Shown: positions 43,036 through 55,661, counted from the first letter of the stretch. The stretch is DNA of 64,000 nt from Argyresthia goedartella (GCA_949825045.1 OX463832.1:23492552-23556551), one strand, 5' to 3'. Numbers and translations are program-made. The notes: generated from the sequence alone by a model not told the origin.

Positions 43036-44289
43036 TAAGTAATTATGCTTGTAATACATATCTAGTGTCACAGTCATGAGCAAATAATTATTAAATTCAT
43101 AATCATTTCAAATCAAAGTAAAGTTTTAAAATACCATACGAGTAGGTAATTACGTATCGCTAATACAGTGCATTCCGAGTTGAATGACTGCAGAATAATT
43201 TCTAGGTCAAGTGGTAATACCGACGGCCTACTGACAATTGAATAGAGAGATTCGAGTAAATGAATTACATAAGTAAAGGTTCGGTACATTAGTAAGATAT
43301 AGAAATAGGAGATATAGAATAGCTAGTCCTTCTAGTAATTCAGACAGATTGGAGGCCATTGTCTTAAATTGTAGCGGTTCTATTCTCTATTACAGGTGCA
43401 CAAAATAGGTGGCCTGATATGCCAATATGTAGGGTGACCATGCCCACGAGATATATAGAATAGGTAGGGTGACCATGCCCACGAGATGTATAGTGTATGT
43501 AGGAGAATAATGTTCTTGCTCATAGTGTTTGGACTGTCGTGCCCTCGGTGAAAGACATAATTATTAGTAAGGCATTAGTGGAAATAGTATACAAGAATAG
43601 AATGAATGATAGATGACATGAAGGTTAAGGAGTTTTGACTAACTAATGGTCTGATCAACCATATGTTATGATAGTTCTCACTTCCTAGAGTTATTGTGTT
43701 AGTAATCAGAGTGATCAGCTGAGAGCTACAGAATGCTCAATAAGGGTTAAATACCAAAAGTGTAAACGTGTTTTTGAAAATTGTATGTATGAGGAAAATG
43801 TACCGATACCACGATAGGAAATTTCAGTTAGATCGTATTCACCTTTAATTAATATTTTTCTTTTTAATACAGATTTATAAAGTTCACGTGACACTAGGTA
43901 AAAATTTAACATAGAATCATTGTACTCTGTACATGTCATGTGCTGTGTTATTATTATGTAAAAGGTATCAGAAAAAATAAAATGTAACAGGTAGTAAGTT
44001 TAAGGAATTAAATCGACTGAGTAATAGTATATTACGATAGGATATTTTTGGTTTCAGATATTTTGATGTGTTTTCGTCTTTTAATATGTAAAGTGTTTCG
44101 ATTTATAGGTGTGTTTTCAAAATTAAAATGTATAAATTGTAAAATTTTCATTTCATATTTACGATAGGTAAAGTGTATTTTTATTTTCTTTCTTCCAAAT
44201 TATAGGTGTTATAAACATTGTTATAAATTGTTCTTTTAAATTAATTACGTGTGTTTCCCAGGAAAATAAATGATTCTTAATTCATGTCT
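43036..44289. other. AT-rich interior of LTR element B
   Basis: No gene. It contains a 35-bp tandem duplication at 43431-43500 (AGGGTGACCATGCCCACGAG). Confidence 0.5.
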
Positions 44290-44515
44290 TTCAGTATAAA
44301 TATTACTAGGCAAATCTGGACTATTCTTTTTTTATCCGGTAGCTTATTTAAAAGCAATTCCAACAATATAATTTTCTTAGAGAGCTCCCATAGAAAAAAT
44401 AGAGATATCGTCATTTTAATGAAACGGGACGTTAGCGCGCGGACTTCGCGTGCGACCCCGTGACACAAGCGGCCATTTTGCATTTTTGGGTTTGACATAT
44501 CAGAGGTTATAAAGT
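44290..44515 (-). repeat. Inverted dispersed repeat, copy 2
   Basis: Reverse complement of 37685-37885. On the minus strand it encodes a frame with QNGRLCHGVAREVRALTS; coding function is doubtful. Confidence 0.72.
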
Positions 44516-44815
44516 GTACCTATTTCATTCAAAATTAAATTTCAAGACAGGTAACTAGCAATTATCTAGGTCATTATTTTATTCAAGAATTTGTCCATAG
44601 CATACAGCAATCTAACTCTAGGAAACTTGTCAGCATATTTTTACAATAGCTCTGCCTTGCACTTTTATTTACAACAATGCAGTTAGGTAGAGTAGACTTT
44701 CACAATATTGTAATGCAAGTACTATCATACCATTTTAGGTTTGAAAAATAATTTCTTTGTTGATGAAAAAATAATTTTTCGCTACCCCCGATGGTGAAGG
44801 AAGTAAAAGGGGAGG

Positions 44816-44975
44816 TGTAGTATGGTGGTACGTGCAATAGGCTATATGTTACAGTTAACTACAACGTAATGTACGTAGCGCTGTGTTTGCAATAAGGTAG
44901 GTATATAAGTACACGCACGTTCAATAAACGGACTTCTACTGCCAACAACTGTCGTATCATTTGTCCTTTATTACA
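44816..44975 (+). repeat. LTR element B, right LTR
   Basis: 160 bp; starts TGTAGTATGG after a purine tract and ends TTTATTACA. Contains GGTATATAAGTACACG (TATA-like) and AATAAA. No partner LTR is in the window. Confidence 0.65.
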
Positions 44976-45690
44976 GTACTGAGTTTTTGTTTTTAACTTA
45001 GTCGACTTTTATGTAAACGCGGATACTTATAAAAATCATAACTTTTAAACTAAAATTAATTTCTTAAACTGGGCTGGCCTTAAATTGTTTGGAATGAAGA
45101 ATTATTTCCAAAAAAAATTTTTGCTCGACCGAATTGGGTCACCCTCTATGTATAAATGAATTCCCTGACTGACTAACTGATCTATAAACGCCGAGAAAAA
45201 ACAGCTGGACCTAGGAACATAAAATTTGGATTGCATTATCTGTAAATGTACTGGAAATGTGGCATGTATAATACTTAAAAACATGTTAGGTCACTACAAC
45301 ATCTCATATACTTGGAAAAAACATAACTTTGCCGAGTAGTGGTCTGCACAACAACCTAGTGGCCTTGGAACTGTAATTGTTTTCTTTACATTAGGGATTT
45401 TTTTTCATTTAACTGGCAACATTTTAATGCAATGGCGTCTATTGAAATTACGTTGGATAATTTCGGTTTTGATTTATGTTTAACGATAAGTTATAATGTG
45501 AATTGCAGTACTTATATGTGGAATGTGGTGTTACATCTTTTGTTCTGTTTTCCTGATGAGTTGTGACACCCATGGACCACACAAACCATCATTTTTAATT
45601 TAAACTCTGAGAGCTGTTAATAGTAAGGGCTGACATATTAGAACTGACTGGCCGGCCTGCGTACTATGTCTGAATGGACATAGTTTTACT
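44976..45690. other. AT-rich stretch, no gene
   Basis: Contains TE-like sequence (for example a block at 45100-45260) but no recognisable coding motif. Confidence 0.4.
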
Positions 45691-45719
45691 TGCCTCACTT
45701 TGTGCGCGTGGCCTAGGTT

Positions 45720-46098
45720 TCTAGGCGTTATTATTCTAAGATGACACCACAATATTCAACGTCTCACATTTTGAGACAATTTGAGAGCGGAGTGTACGGA
45801 AGCGATGGACTTCTAGGAAACAGTGGTTACTCTTGCCGCAAATATTCAATAACTCCCTTTACGCAGCCAAGAACACCAAGCGAAGAATTATACAAAATCA
45901 TGTTCAAATTGCTACAAGAAACCATGTGGAACGGTATTTCGGGGTCCTTAAAATGAGATTCCCTTGCCTGTCCATGTAACTACGAGAAAATTTTGACACT
46001 ACAATGAATACAATTGTAGCCTGTGCTGTGATACATAATATCGCATTATTCCATTATGATAATATTGAAGATCTCTTTGAACCTGAAGTGGCGTAAGA
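45720..46098 (+). pseudogene. PIF/Harbinger transposase, C-terminal fragment
   Basis: First segment (45741-45930) reads GLLGNSGYSCRKYSITPF and PRTPSEELYK, matching the DDE nuclease words LLGDSGY..R and TP of Harbinger transposases, with the Asp of GDSGY replaced by Asn. After a one-base shift near 45925 the text continues HVERYFGVLKMRFPCLSM (the VERxFGxLKxRF word), a stop, then TIVACAVIHNIALF and EDLFEPEVA. Typical Harbinger C-terminus. Truncated at the 5' side, frameshifted and with at least one stop. Confidence 0.82.
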
Positions 46099-46858
46099 TG
46101 TGCCTATTCAACCCCAAGCTGGAGGGGCAGATGAAAGTTATTCTGTGAGATCTGCTTTACTGCTAACACACTTTAACCAGTAAGTCACTAACCAGAAAGG
46201 AATTGGCCAAAAAAAACCCAGAATCGCCAGAAATTTCATATATGCCGTTTTTATAGGCATAATATGTACATCAAAAATATATAGTAAGTTACTGCAAATT
46301 ATATTCATGAAACAATAAAAACATGTTATATATTTTGATTTACTGAACCGATTTTGATACAACTTGCACTAAATCAACAAAAACAAGTAACAAATACTTT
46401 TCTGAAAAGCACATCAAAATCGGTTTAATCGAAAGAGTGATAATCGTGGTTGTCCGCGAAACATACATACATACAAACATACAAGTCAAACTGAGAACCT
46501 ACTTTTTTTTAAGAACGCACGCACACATATATTTAGACAGGAACAGAAAGGTGTAGTCATATTTTAGGGGGTTGTTAGGGAGACCATTCTGAGCAACTTT
46601 TACTATGAAACCGATTTGATCAGAGAAACTGAATTTTTTACTCCTCCATACGTTTTGGTCCGGGCGTTCAGCTGATTTGTACAGTAGACCTCGCCAACAG
46701 GGGGGACTGTGAACCATTTTATAGGTAAGTATTTTAGATTCAATCAAAATCAAGTAGTAAAGTAGCCGCACCAATAACGTTGTAAACTACATTTTGCGAT
46801 TAAAAATACAATCTATTGACTTTTCACGAAAATAGTTATAGTATATTTCACTTACTCT
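46099..46858. other. AT-rich, transposon-like 3' region
   Basis: Contains CATACATACATACAAACATACA at 46463-46484, a simple repeat often found at retroposon ends. No gene recognised. Confidence 0.4.
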
Positions 46859-47173
46859 CATGGTCTGTATAGATCCTCTTTACTTATCCGTCTCCTACAT
46901 CGAGGAGTCCAAACTTGCTATGTTTTGAAAATATTTCTTAGATTTTTAGAAAACAGGCGGCCGAAATGTAATAGTGTAGTATATTTTTAGGACCAGCTCA
47001 TGAAGCCCTTTATTTTGATATCCCACATTTCAATTACTAACATGGTCTGTATAGATCCTCTTTACTAATCCGTATTCTACTTAAAGGGGTCCAAACTTGG
47101 TATGTTTTAAAAACTTTTAATGTAATGATGTAGTATATTTTTAGAACCGGCTCATGAAGCCCTTTAATTTGAT
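46859..47173. repeat. Tandem duplication, 182-bp unit and shorter second unit
   Basis: Unit 1 begins at 46859 and unit 2 at 47041 with CATGGTCTGTATAGATCCTC. The second has an internal deletion of about 44 bp. Both end in TGAAGCCCTTTA-TTTGATATCC. Confidence 0.82.
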
Positions 47174-48332
47174 ATCCACCACAATAAATGGCAGCCAGAA
47201 CAAACTTGACGTGGAACAGCTAGATAACATTAGACATGACCTACTTATTGCTGAAAATGAAATAAAGAATCTCAATTTAGAGAATGAGCGGCTGAAAGAC
47301 GAACTAGCGAGGTGCCATAAACTTATTGACACCTATAAGGCATTCAAATACACAGACACTGTCATGATCCCATGAACCGCTAGTAAAAGAAAAAAAACTA
47401 AGATAGCTTTATTTAGCCGAAAAGTGGCTCGAATGATTGCAACCCTGAGAACCCCGCGAATGATATAAAGAAAAAAGACATCACACCAAACATGCAGCCT
47501 CATAATCCCGACATCACCATAAAACCAGCTGCAGAACCACACATATCGACGACACACAAGACACACGCAGAGTCAGTTGAGGTAGACATAAATAACAAGG
47601 AAATTAAAGAGACGAGAACGAGATCACCTAAACCAGTTAGAGATGAAAAATCAGATAAACCTCATAAAGAAGAGCCCACACGTACACCAAATACCCTAGA
47701 GCATAAAACGCACAACCCCGAAAATATTAAAGATATAAAGAGCCTCAGTGACACCGAAACAAACAGACGGAAAATTTTGTTGATTGGTGATCAACAAGCA
47801 AGAGGTGTTAGAAACTCTCTTCAAACATTATTTGGTTCTAAATACCTAATCACGAGATTCTGGAAGCAAGATGTAAGACTCAGCGACCTAACAACTGCAG
47901 AAAAATCGGAAATATCCACACTCAACAAAGACGACTTCGTGGTACTAATGGGTGGTATTAATAAATCTGATCCATTCCTGTTCACATCAAGCTTAATAGT
48001 GTGGATACACGTAACAAAATTAGTATAATATTATCGTTTGCGAAAAACCCTACAATAATCAATTACGAGAACGCAAACTAAACTATGAACTTAGATATAT
48101 ATGCGGCACGTACAAAAATTTATCGTTCCTGGATATGAACTACATGAGATATCGTCCAAGGGGATATAATTTCACAATAAACCTGAGTAGATTGCTTCTG
48201 AGAAGACTACTGCAACTAGACTACGCCGCGCAAAGAGCTGCTTATATACACTCAGTTGACACGCGCACACACGGCAAGCAGGTTGATGACCAATCAGTAC
48301 AAACTGAACAAGCTCAAATATTATATTTCTGA
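47154..48332 (+). pseudogene. CR1-like ORF1 remnant (coiled coil, SGNH-like domain)
   Basis: Plus-strand, in three pieces. Piece one (47154-47375) has coiled-coil text (LLIAENEIKNLNLENERLKDEL). Piece two (47492-48028) has a Lys/Glu/Pro-rich linker, then RKILLIGDQQARGVRNSL (the GDS block with Gln in place of Ser) and DDFVVLMGGINKSDP. Piece three (to 48332) ends DYAAQRAA followed by DDQSVQTEQ. The layout is the same as ORF1 at 9577-11122. The PHD finger is missing, so the copy is 5'-truncated. Confidence 0.75.
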
Positions 48333-48744
48333 ATAAAATTGATATTGGTATAAATACTGATAAATATAATGGTAATGTGATTAATGACAGTAATGATAAT
48401 GGATTTAATAATAACAATGATAAAAATTATAGTAATTCCAAATTTTTCCAAATTCCTAATGTCTTTATTACTGTAGATATTAACATTTACTTAGCAATCG
48501 TCACTTTTTGCCACTTCTCTACATTGTACCACTGTGGTAGAAGAAGGGCGTAGAAACTCACACAGATTGATTTTTAGATCCCTTTTAAAGCTTGTGCTTA
48601 ACTAATACAAATATAATAAAAGTAAAAATAAAAGTAAATGCAAATATATTATTACATTAAAAATACAATTCATTAACATTAAAATACAATTCAATAAGAC
48701 CAAATTATTATCATATACAAGAATAAAATTACAACCTATACTAT
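48333..48744. other. AT-rich junction between two CR1 remnants
   Basis: No gene. The plus-strand ORF1 ends to the left and a minus-strand ORF2 tail begins to the right. Confidence 0.45.
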
Positions 48745-51700
48745 TTACAATAATTTATACACAAATAATATTATGTCAGAATTGTTTCGATCAATAATTG
48801 TTTTCAACTTTTCATTAATAAAATCATGAATACTATAATACATCTTTTGAAATAAAAACTGTGATAATCTCTTTTTTAGAAGAGGCAAACTTAAATTCTT
48901 GATATTGTCAGGTAAATAGTTATATATTCTAATGGCCATACAGAAGGCATTGTTTTTATACAGTGTGTTATATTTGGTGAGGAATAAAAAGTTTGGAGTT
49001 CTCATGTCTCTGTTTGTCATGAAAAGATCTGGTGCTTTATCACGAACAAGCACATCTCATAAATGTACATGCATGGTAAAGGCATACCTTGCACTTAGTG
49101 AATACTGGTTTACAGCTATCCAGAAATCCTACTCGACAAACTGACCTCATACATTTTTTTGTACCCGAAATACTCTCAACATTAACCGAATTTCCCCACA
49201 TCAGTATCAGGCCGTAGCGCAACACCGAGGCAACAAACCCATGGTAGGCCAGGACTGCAGCCTTTTCTGAAGGATATTCTCGTATACGTCTTAGAGCGTA
49301 GACGAATCGATCGAGTGTCGTACAGACTGAATTTACATGCTCCTTCCAATTGCAGTTTTTGTCTATGTTTAGGCCAAAAATACGACTGAGTCAACTTCAG
49401 CTACTTCAACGCCATTATACACTATTGGACATAATTTGTTTAAATTAATTTTATAGGTTTGAAATTGCGTATATTTCGTCTTACTACGATTAATATTCAG
49501 ATTATTGCATTTGAGACACTGAATAATATTATTTAAAGTGGAATTTATTTCAGTATCGTAATCATCTTGATTTTTCCTTTTAAAAATTATGGTGGTGTCA
49601 TCAGCAAACAGAACAGAGTCGTGATTGATAACATCAGGGAGATCATTGATGTATAGAAGGAAAAGTGAAGGTCCCAGAATACTGCCTTATGGTACTCCAT
49701 ATGCCTTGTTGCGATATTTCGACTTATGAGTTGTCTTGGTATGATACGTTATGGCTGATACCTCCCCACACTGTTGTCTATCTGACAAATAACTAATAAA
49801 CCATTCCAGTGCTGTCCCACGTGTGTCGTGCTTATATAATTTATCTAAAAGAGTCGACATGTTAGACAAAGACAAAGGCTTTGCTCGTGTCTAAGGTAAT
49901 CGAGACTGGATATATATTTTTATTCAAACACTCAGTGATATTCTTTACAAAACTAAAACAGGATAGAGTCGTCGAGCTATTTTTTCTGAAGCCAAATTGC
50001 TGACATTTTAATATTTTAGTAATAGAAATAAAACTGTAGACCTTGTTGTGCATAATTTTTTCTAATATTTTAGAAAAAAATTGGAATCAATGTAGTAGTA
50101 AAATTGCTAATTTCTTCAGGTATCCCTTTTTTAAATAAAGGCTTTACAACTTAATGTTTAAGATGAGACGGGAATGTGCCTTCTGTGAGAGAAATGTTGA
50201 CGATGTAAGTGAGAGGGGCTGCAATGTATAGGGCGGCAGCTTTAATAATATGTATGTTGATGACGTCATATCCTGATAAATGTGTATTTCTTAACTGTTT
50301 TGTAACTTTATATTATATATTAGTATCATTTACAGGTTTTAAGAATATACTATTTGGATTAAAAGGATTATTTACTGAAGTCATTATGAATACTGACTCC
50401 TACTTTGTGGTCTATGTTAGTTGAGTCTATGAAAAAGTCATTAAATAGTTCGTTTATTTCTTTTGGGTCTGTGCATTGTTTACCTTGAGAATGGAATTTC
50501 TTTACTTAAATGTTTATCTCCCTTGATAACGTCCCAAACTGCCTTGCATCTGTTTTTAGCCCTGAGTATATAGTTGGTGTTATCGATTTGTTGAGCTTTT
50601 CTTATAATATTTTTTAATATTTTACTGTATTTCTTGTAATTAATTAAACTATTGTTTTTGTTAACAAAGCATAGCCGATATTTTAAGTATAAGTGACGTT
50701 TATTTATGCAGCACCGGTTGATACTTTTTGTAAGCCATTTATTTTTTATAGGTTTGTTACAAACTTTTACCTTTTTAACGGGAAAACTTAAGTTGAAAAA
50801 TAAAATTATTAAATCATGCAATTCATCAAAAGCCTGATGAGCATATGTTCCTTGGTACACTGATACAAAAGACAACCTACTTATACATTCCACAAATTTT
50901 GGTATGTTGTCTTTGTGAAAGTCCCGTCTTTCTTCAAACCAGTAGTATGGTTTTTTATGAAACCGAGGATTGAGTCTTAATACTTTAAACCTGTTTCATG
51001 ATCTGATAGCCCTAGTGTAATTATTGTGTGATGTCACATTATCTGACACATTACCAAAGAGTATATAACTGATATTACTAGCAATAATATCTATGCATAG
51101 TTATCAAGTAAAGACTTCAAGTCCTTGGAGCTCTTATTTGACTTGAGCAAATCAATGTTCTAGTCACCGCAAAGTATAATAACGAGTTAAGTCCATTAAG
51201 AAAGACATAGGATGATGATGTGGGGTTCTATAAATGCAGATGATCAAGGCATTGTACTGCAGTATCTCAACCATGCAGTAGGTATTCGAATCCGTACGGA
51301 ATCCGTACGAAAGGAACTTTATTTGTTTATAGTCAAGACCTTTTTTTTAAAGAATATAGGAGCCACCTCTACTTTCATTTGGTCGGCAGTAGGATGATGC
51401 CAGATTATTATGTTTAAATTGAAGATTGGGTTCCGAGCCCTTTTATAGAAAGGTTTCTGTTAAATATATGTCCAAGCTAACTAATTCGTCACTAAGTTCG
51501 TTGTGTCAAGTATGTCACGTTTGTTGAGGACACCAGCTATGTTGGTGGTGAAAAACACTTAGAACTTGTTCATTACTGTGACTCACAAAAAAAAAACAGT
51601 TTTAGGAGCGGCATATACGGGTTCTTTCAGTTGTGGAGATTCGTGTTCTCTGAACCAGTTGTTTATCAAAGTTATTGTTTCATTAACATCCTTAAAAATA
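48745..51700 (-). pseudogene. CR1-like ORF2 remnant: endonuclease and RT
   Basis: Read from high to low coordinates: endonuclease words ILCGD-NIDLLKS and LGLSDHE (51180-51000), linker (ECISRLSFVSVYQ, KPIKNKWLTKSI; 50893-50480), RT with NKYPVSITLDTSKAF (motif A), YLSDRQQC, YGVP-GSILGPSLFLLYINDLPD (motif B, with a stop where Gln belongs), LFADDTTII (catalytic box), then YGLILMWGNS, CMRSVCRV and the C-terminal end NYLPDNIKNLSLPLLKKRL. Stops and shifts are numerous. No RNase H. About 3 kb of ORF2 survives. Confidence 0.8.
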
Positions 51701-53400
51701 TTTTAGCCCTTGGGCTTTAAAGGAGACGTTATTGGTGAACATATGGTGTGGTCATGGTTGAGATTTCGGTTGGAGTCCACGAGATATGCATGTTCATGGC
51801 TTAAAACATCCAGATACATAAGATTGTTGAACGTCTCTACTCTTAATTTAGGGGGTTGGCTTGGGGACGCGGACACGGGCGGACGTGCCCCGGGTTCTCC
51901 GAAGGACAATGGATCCTTTTTTTTTTCAAAATGACCCAACGTGACGGTTGATTTTCTGATGTGAAGTTATTCCTGAATTTACGTTTTACACTTACATTCT
52001 GTGCTTTTACTTGAAACAAAGTAGTTATGTGTTTATGATTGTGTGTATTATTTTGTGATATGTGCAAAGTTAGAAGTCTCTGTGATGGGAGTGGATGCCC
52101 TGACCCTGTAGACAGAAGGCCGTGGAAGTAAGGGTGGCATCCTTATAGAGTAACATGATGAGATTTTGGCGCCGATTCAGATGAGACCATTTCGTTATTA
52201 AATGAACACATCATGAAAGCACTACGAATGCACGTTCCGCAAGATCGGTAGTAAAATTTTGGGCGGCCAGAGGGAGACAAGAAAGCGATGTCAAAACGGC
52301 GATGTTGCCTCTGGTGGACGCCGACGATATGTCATATTCTAACAACCTATCCACACTAGATTGAGTGTGTCTGTTTGTTATACCTACTATTGAATCGAGA
52401 AGAACATTTAGAAATATAATCTGAATTTACATTGAACCTGCAAACATGATATACTATTTTTATAGTAATTGGTGAAGTAATCGAGTTAACTTTACGGTTA
52501 TGAATGAAGCCGAGTCGAGTCACGTTATTTCTATTTAAATCTCAAAACTCCACAACAAAATCGGTTAGACCCACCCGCGCTAAACAATAGATGCAGGTAG
52601 GTACTCGCCAGCGGTCGAGAGATGCGCAGCTGTGGCGTTGAATGCGGATTGTGGAATAGAAATAACTCGAATAATGCGAGTAACCCATCTTTCTAGGATG
52701 AGGTGGTGTGTCGTCACAGACTGTCGCGGAACCTTTGATTCTTATGGAATAGATCCACAGATCATCTCACACAATGTTGTATATTTAATATTTTTTGCTA
52801 AACACCTTGCAGTGAATAAAAATAACCCAGTTTTTCAGTTTTGGATGATACCTTTTTACATCGTTTTTATTACGTTTAGGGCCTCCTGAACCCATGTGAT
52901 TAGTATTTTCATACCAAGTGTTGGTATTTTAATACCGGTGTTTACCATTTCATAACCTATGCTGGTACTACGATCGCTTCAAATTAATACGCTAACTCTA
53001 AAACTATACTACAGGCATGATCCTGTACTAGTAGGTAGGAGATAAATATGCGTAAACACAAAAACATAACATCGAATAAAACGAGTCAGGTACCTACCAA
53101 TCACCATAAAAAAAAACGAAACTATTTAATCCAGTCCGAACGGTCTGTCTTGCAAGCCCGTTTATTCCAAAAATGCATATTCTGAGAAATAGCGAGAAAA
53201 AGCCAACACTTGCACATCACAAAGGGATCGTTTCACCATCTTGCAGCAAACAGGCAATTAAAAAAGGACTACCACTGACGAACAATTACAAAGCAATTAC
53301 AAACCTTTGACGATCGCAATCCATACGCTTAACAACACAGAAGTATTTCATATAACTCTCTCTAGTTACTGGGTGCTTTCCCACAGCAACAAAAAAAAAA
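51701..53400. other. Unassigned region
   Basis: Mixed composition; a GC-rich patch at 51845-51900. I recognise no coding motif. The minus-strand frame at 51703-51939 could be remnant ORF1 text of the neighbouring CR1 element but lacks a diagnostic word. Confidence 0.35.
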
Positions 53401-53405
53401 CACCA

Positions 53406-53810
53406 ATGGCGAGAGACGGCAACTGCATATTCCATGCAATTGCTAACCAAACTAATCACCCATGTTAATTAATATCTACTTGACGACACTCACATTCGTA
53501 AGGTCCTGGATAAATATGTGAAAGAAAACTATTAACAGAACATAAATCTTGCAATCACCGAGTCTGAAGAAACACACATCCACTTCATTAAGAATCTGCA
53601 CAACTGCGGTGGCGGATCCGGCTGCCGACGCGTTGGCTGCGGCTTACTGGGTCCTAGTCCTGCTACTCGACCAGAGTTCATCATATTGGATAGAGTTCCA
53701 ATTCGTCCGGTGACGGAAATACAATCTCTCAGCACTTATATTACTGCAGTACATCGCAGGAGAGACACCAGAAGGAAAATATGTCAACAAGCACTAAGCA
53801 CTATGCCTTA
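53406..53810 (+). pseudogene. OTU-type cysteine protease fragment
   Basis: The text MARDGNCIFHAIANQ at 53406 has the OTU catalytic loop DGNC (Asp and Cys of the active site). In a neighbouring frame HIRKVLDKYVKENY follows, then ESEETHIHFIKNLHNCGG, in the same order as the helix after the active site and the region before WGG in OTU proteins. Several frameshifts are required and no catalytic His was found. OTU proteases occur in host deubiquitinases and in various large transposons; the degenerate state and TE-rich surroundings favour a transposon origin. Confidence 0.5.
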
Positions 53811-53820
53811 ATACACTTTT

Positions 53821-55069
53821 TAAAGAAGATTAACGTGGACTGGAAAATAGCTCGCTTAATATACAAAATGTTCATTTCACCGTGCATTTCATATGAACTA
53901 AAAGTGGCAGCCCTCACCAAAGACTAAGAAAATATGAACGCATGATCTTGAGTGACATGTTCGAGAAAACCAAAAACCACCGAAAGGAAAATACACGACA
54001 TCCTACAGGGGACGCCCCCAAATACACATATTCCACGCCGCCCTGAACTACGAAACTAGTAAGAAGAAAGTTGGTCGATCCATATACACTTGGAAAGACT
54101 ATATTAAATACAGACATAATCCTAGCTACTGGATGGCAATAGCACACAATAGGGATGAAGCACAAAATATGACGATACGGCAAGTCAATTCAAGCGTTGG
54201 TATCGGGATCAAGCCGACGGAGCTTGGGCGGTAGACCCACAGGTCCCGGAAATAGACATGGAAACTGAAAGCACTTCAAACAACCCAGCAGAACAGAACC
54301 CAGAAAATCAACCAACACCACAACACACAAAAGATGAGGAAACATGAAGATTTTTTCTGCTCTCCCATCACATATCCTCCCCTGTCCAAACTTCCTATAT
54401 TGGCTAAAGGTTGCATTAATCGGTCAATTCTATTCACAATCCTTTGTAAAGAAGATTAACGTGGACTGGAAAATAGCTCGCTTAATATACAAAATGTCCA
54501 TTTCACCGTGCATTTCATATGAACTAAAAGTGGCAGCCCTCACCAAAGACTAAGAAAATATGAACGCATGATCTTGAGTGACATGTTCGAGAAAACCAAA
54601 AACCACCGAAAGGAAAATACACGACATCCTACAGGGGACGCCCCCAAATACACATATTCCACGCCGCCCTGAACTACGAAACTAGTAAGAAGAAAGTTGG
54701 TCGATCCATATACACTTGGAAAGACTATATTAAATACAGACATAATCCTAGCTACTGGATGGCAATAGCACACAATAGGGATGAAGCACAAAATATGACG
54801 ATACGGCAAGTCAATTCAAGCGTTGGTATCGGGATCAAGCCGACGGAGCTTGGGCGGTAGACCCACAGGTCCCGGAAATAGACATCGAAACTGAAAGCAC
54901 TTCAAACAACCCAGCAGAACAGAACCCAGAAAATCAACCAACACCACAACACACAAAAGATGAGGAAACATGAAGATTTTTTCTGCTCTCCCATCACATA
55001 TCCTCCCCTGTCCAAACTTCCTATATTGGCTAAAGGTTGCATTAATCGGTCAATTCTATTCACAATCCT
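53821..55069. repeat. Tandem duplication, 626-bp period
   Basis: Units 53821-54446 and 54447-55069 are almost identical (a C/T difference in ATGTTCATTT/ATGTCCATTT and a G/C difference in GACATGGAAA/GACATCGAAA). Each unit holds the same reading frames, including one ending EIDMETESTSNNPAEQNPEN. Either a recent tandem duplication or an assembly artefact. Confidence 0.92.
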
Positions 55070-55601
55070 CTCCTATCACATTGAGCAGGTCACTCCCCCC
55101 CACCCCCCAAATAACGTGCCCTCTGGTATGCCGGCCATTTGATCGGAGGTATAATCCTGGCTACAATTCGTCCGTTCGTTCGTTCGTTACCTTTATCTTA
55201 TCTTTATATGTAGCCACACCCGTGTTTTGTCTGATGTTCCTAAAAGCGTAAGCCGCTGAAATTAATTTACCAGCTACTTTATCTATGTGGGGTCTCCACG
55301 GCAATTTGCTATCAATGTTTATTCCCAGAACTTCGTATCATTTACTAATTCTAACGTGTTGCTGTCTAACACTAAACTGGTCTCAACTTGCCTGACATTT
55401 GCAAGTGCGAATTTATATACACTTAGTTTTACCAGCGTCAAGAATATATTATTAAATGTGAACCAATTCAAGGTTAAAGACAATACACCATTAACATCAT
55501 CAAAATCTTCTTTTTGTCTTTAAATTTTGAAGACCATTGACGTATCATCAGCAAACAACACTATGTCTGTCAATTTCTCCATCAAGAAAGGCAGATCGTT
55601 A

Positions 55602-55657
55602 ATATATACCAGGAATAAGAAAGGGCCATTAGGCCCTTTCTTATTCCTGGTATATAT
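55602..55657. repeat. Fold-back inverted repeat, 26-bp arms
   Basis: Arms 55602-55627 and 55632-55657, perfect, loop ATTA. The left arm encodes (minus strand) GPFLFLVYI, so the right arm is derived. Confidence 0.92.
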
Positions 55658-55661
55658 AATC

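Larger units (their letters stand above)
41456..44975 (+). mobile_element. LTR element B, short-LTR, lacking its 5' LTR
   Basis: A gag-like frame (41497-41790), a GC-rich block ending in a splice-donor-like TACTGTGAG (42171-42179), a long AT-rich stretch carrying another MITE, a purine tract AAGTAAAAGGGGAGG, and a 160-bp LTR at the right end. The order matches LTR element A, and both LTRs start TGTAGTATG. No left LTR was found; the sequence abuts the CR1 relic. The left boundary is approximate. Confidence 0.6.

Noticed and set aside
43431..43500. 35-bp repeats that might suggest a CRISPR-like array
   Set aside because: Only two abutting units without spacers, in a clearly eukaryotic context. 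A simple tandem duplication.
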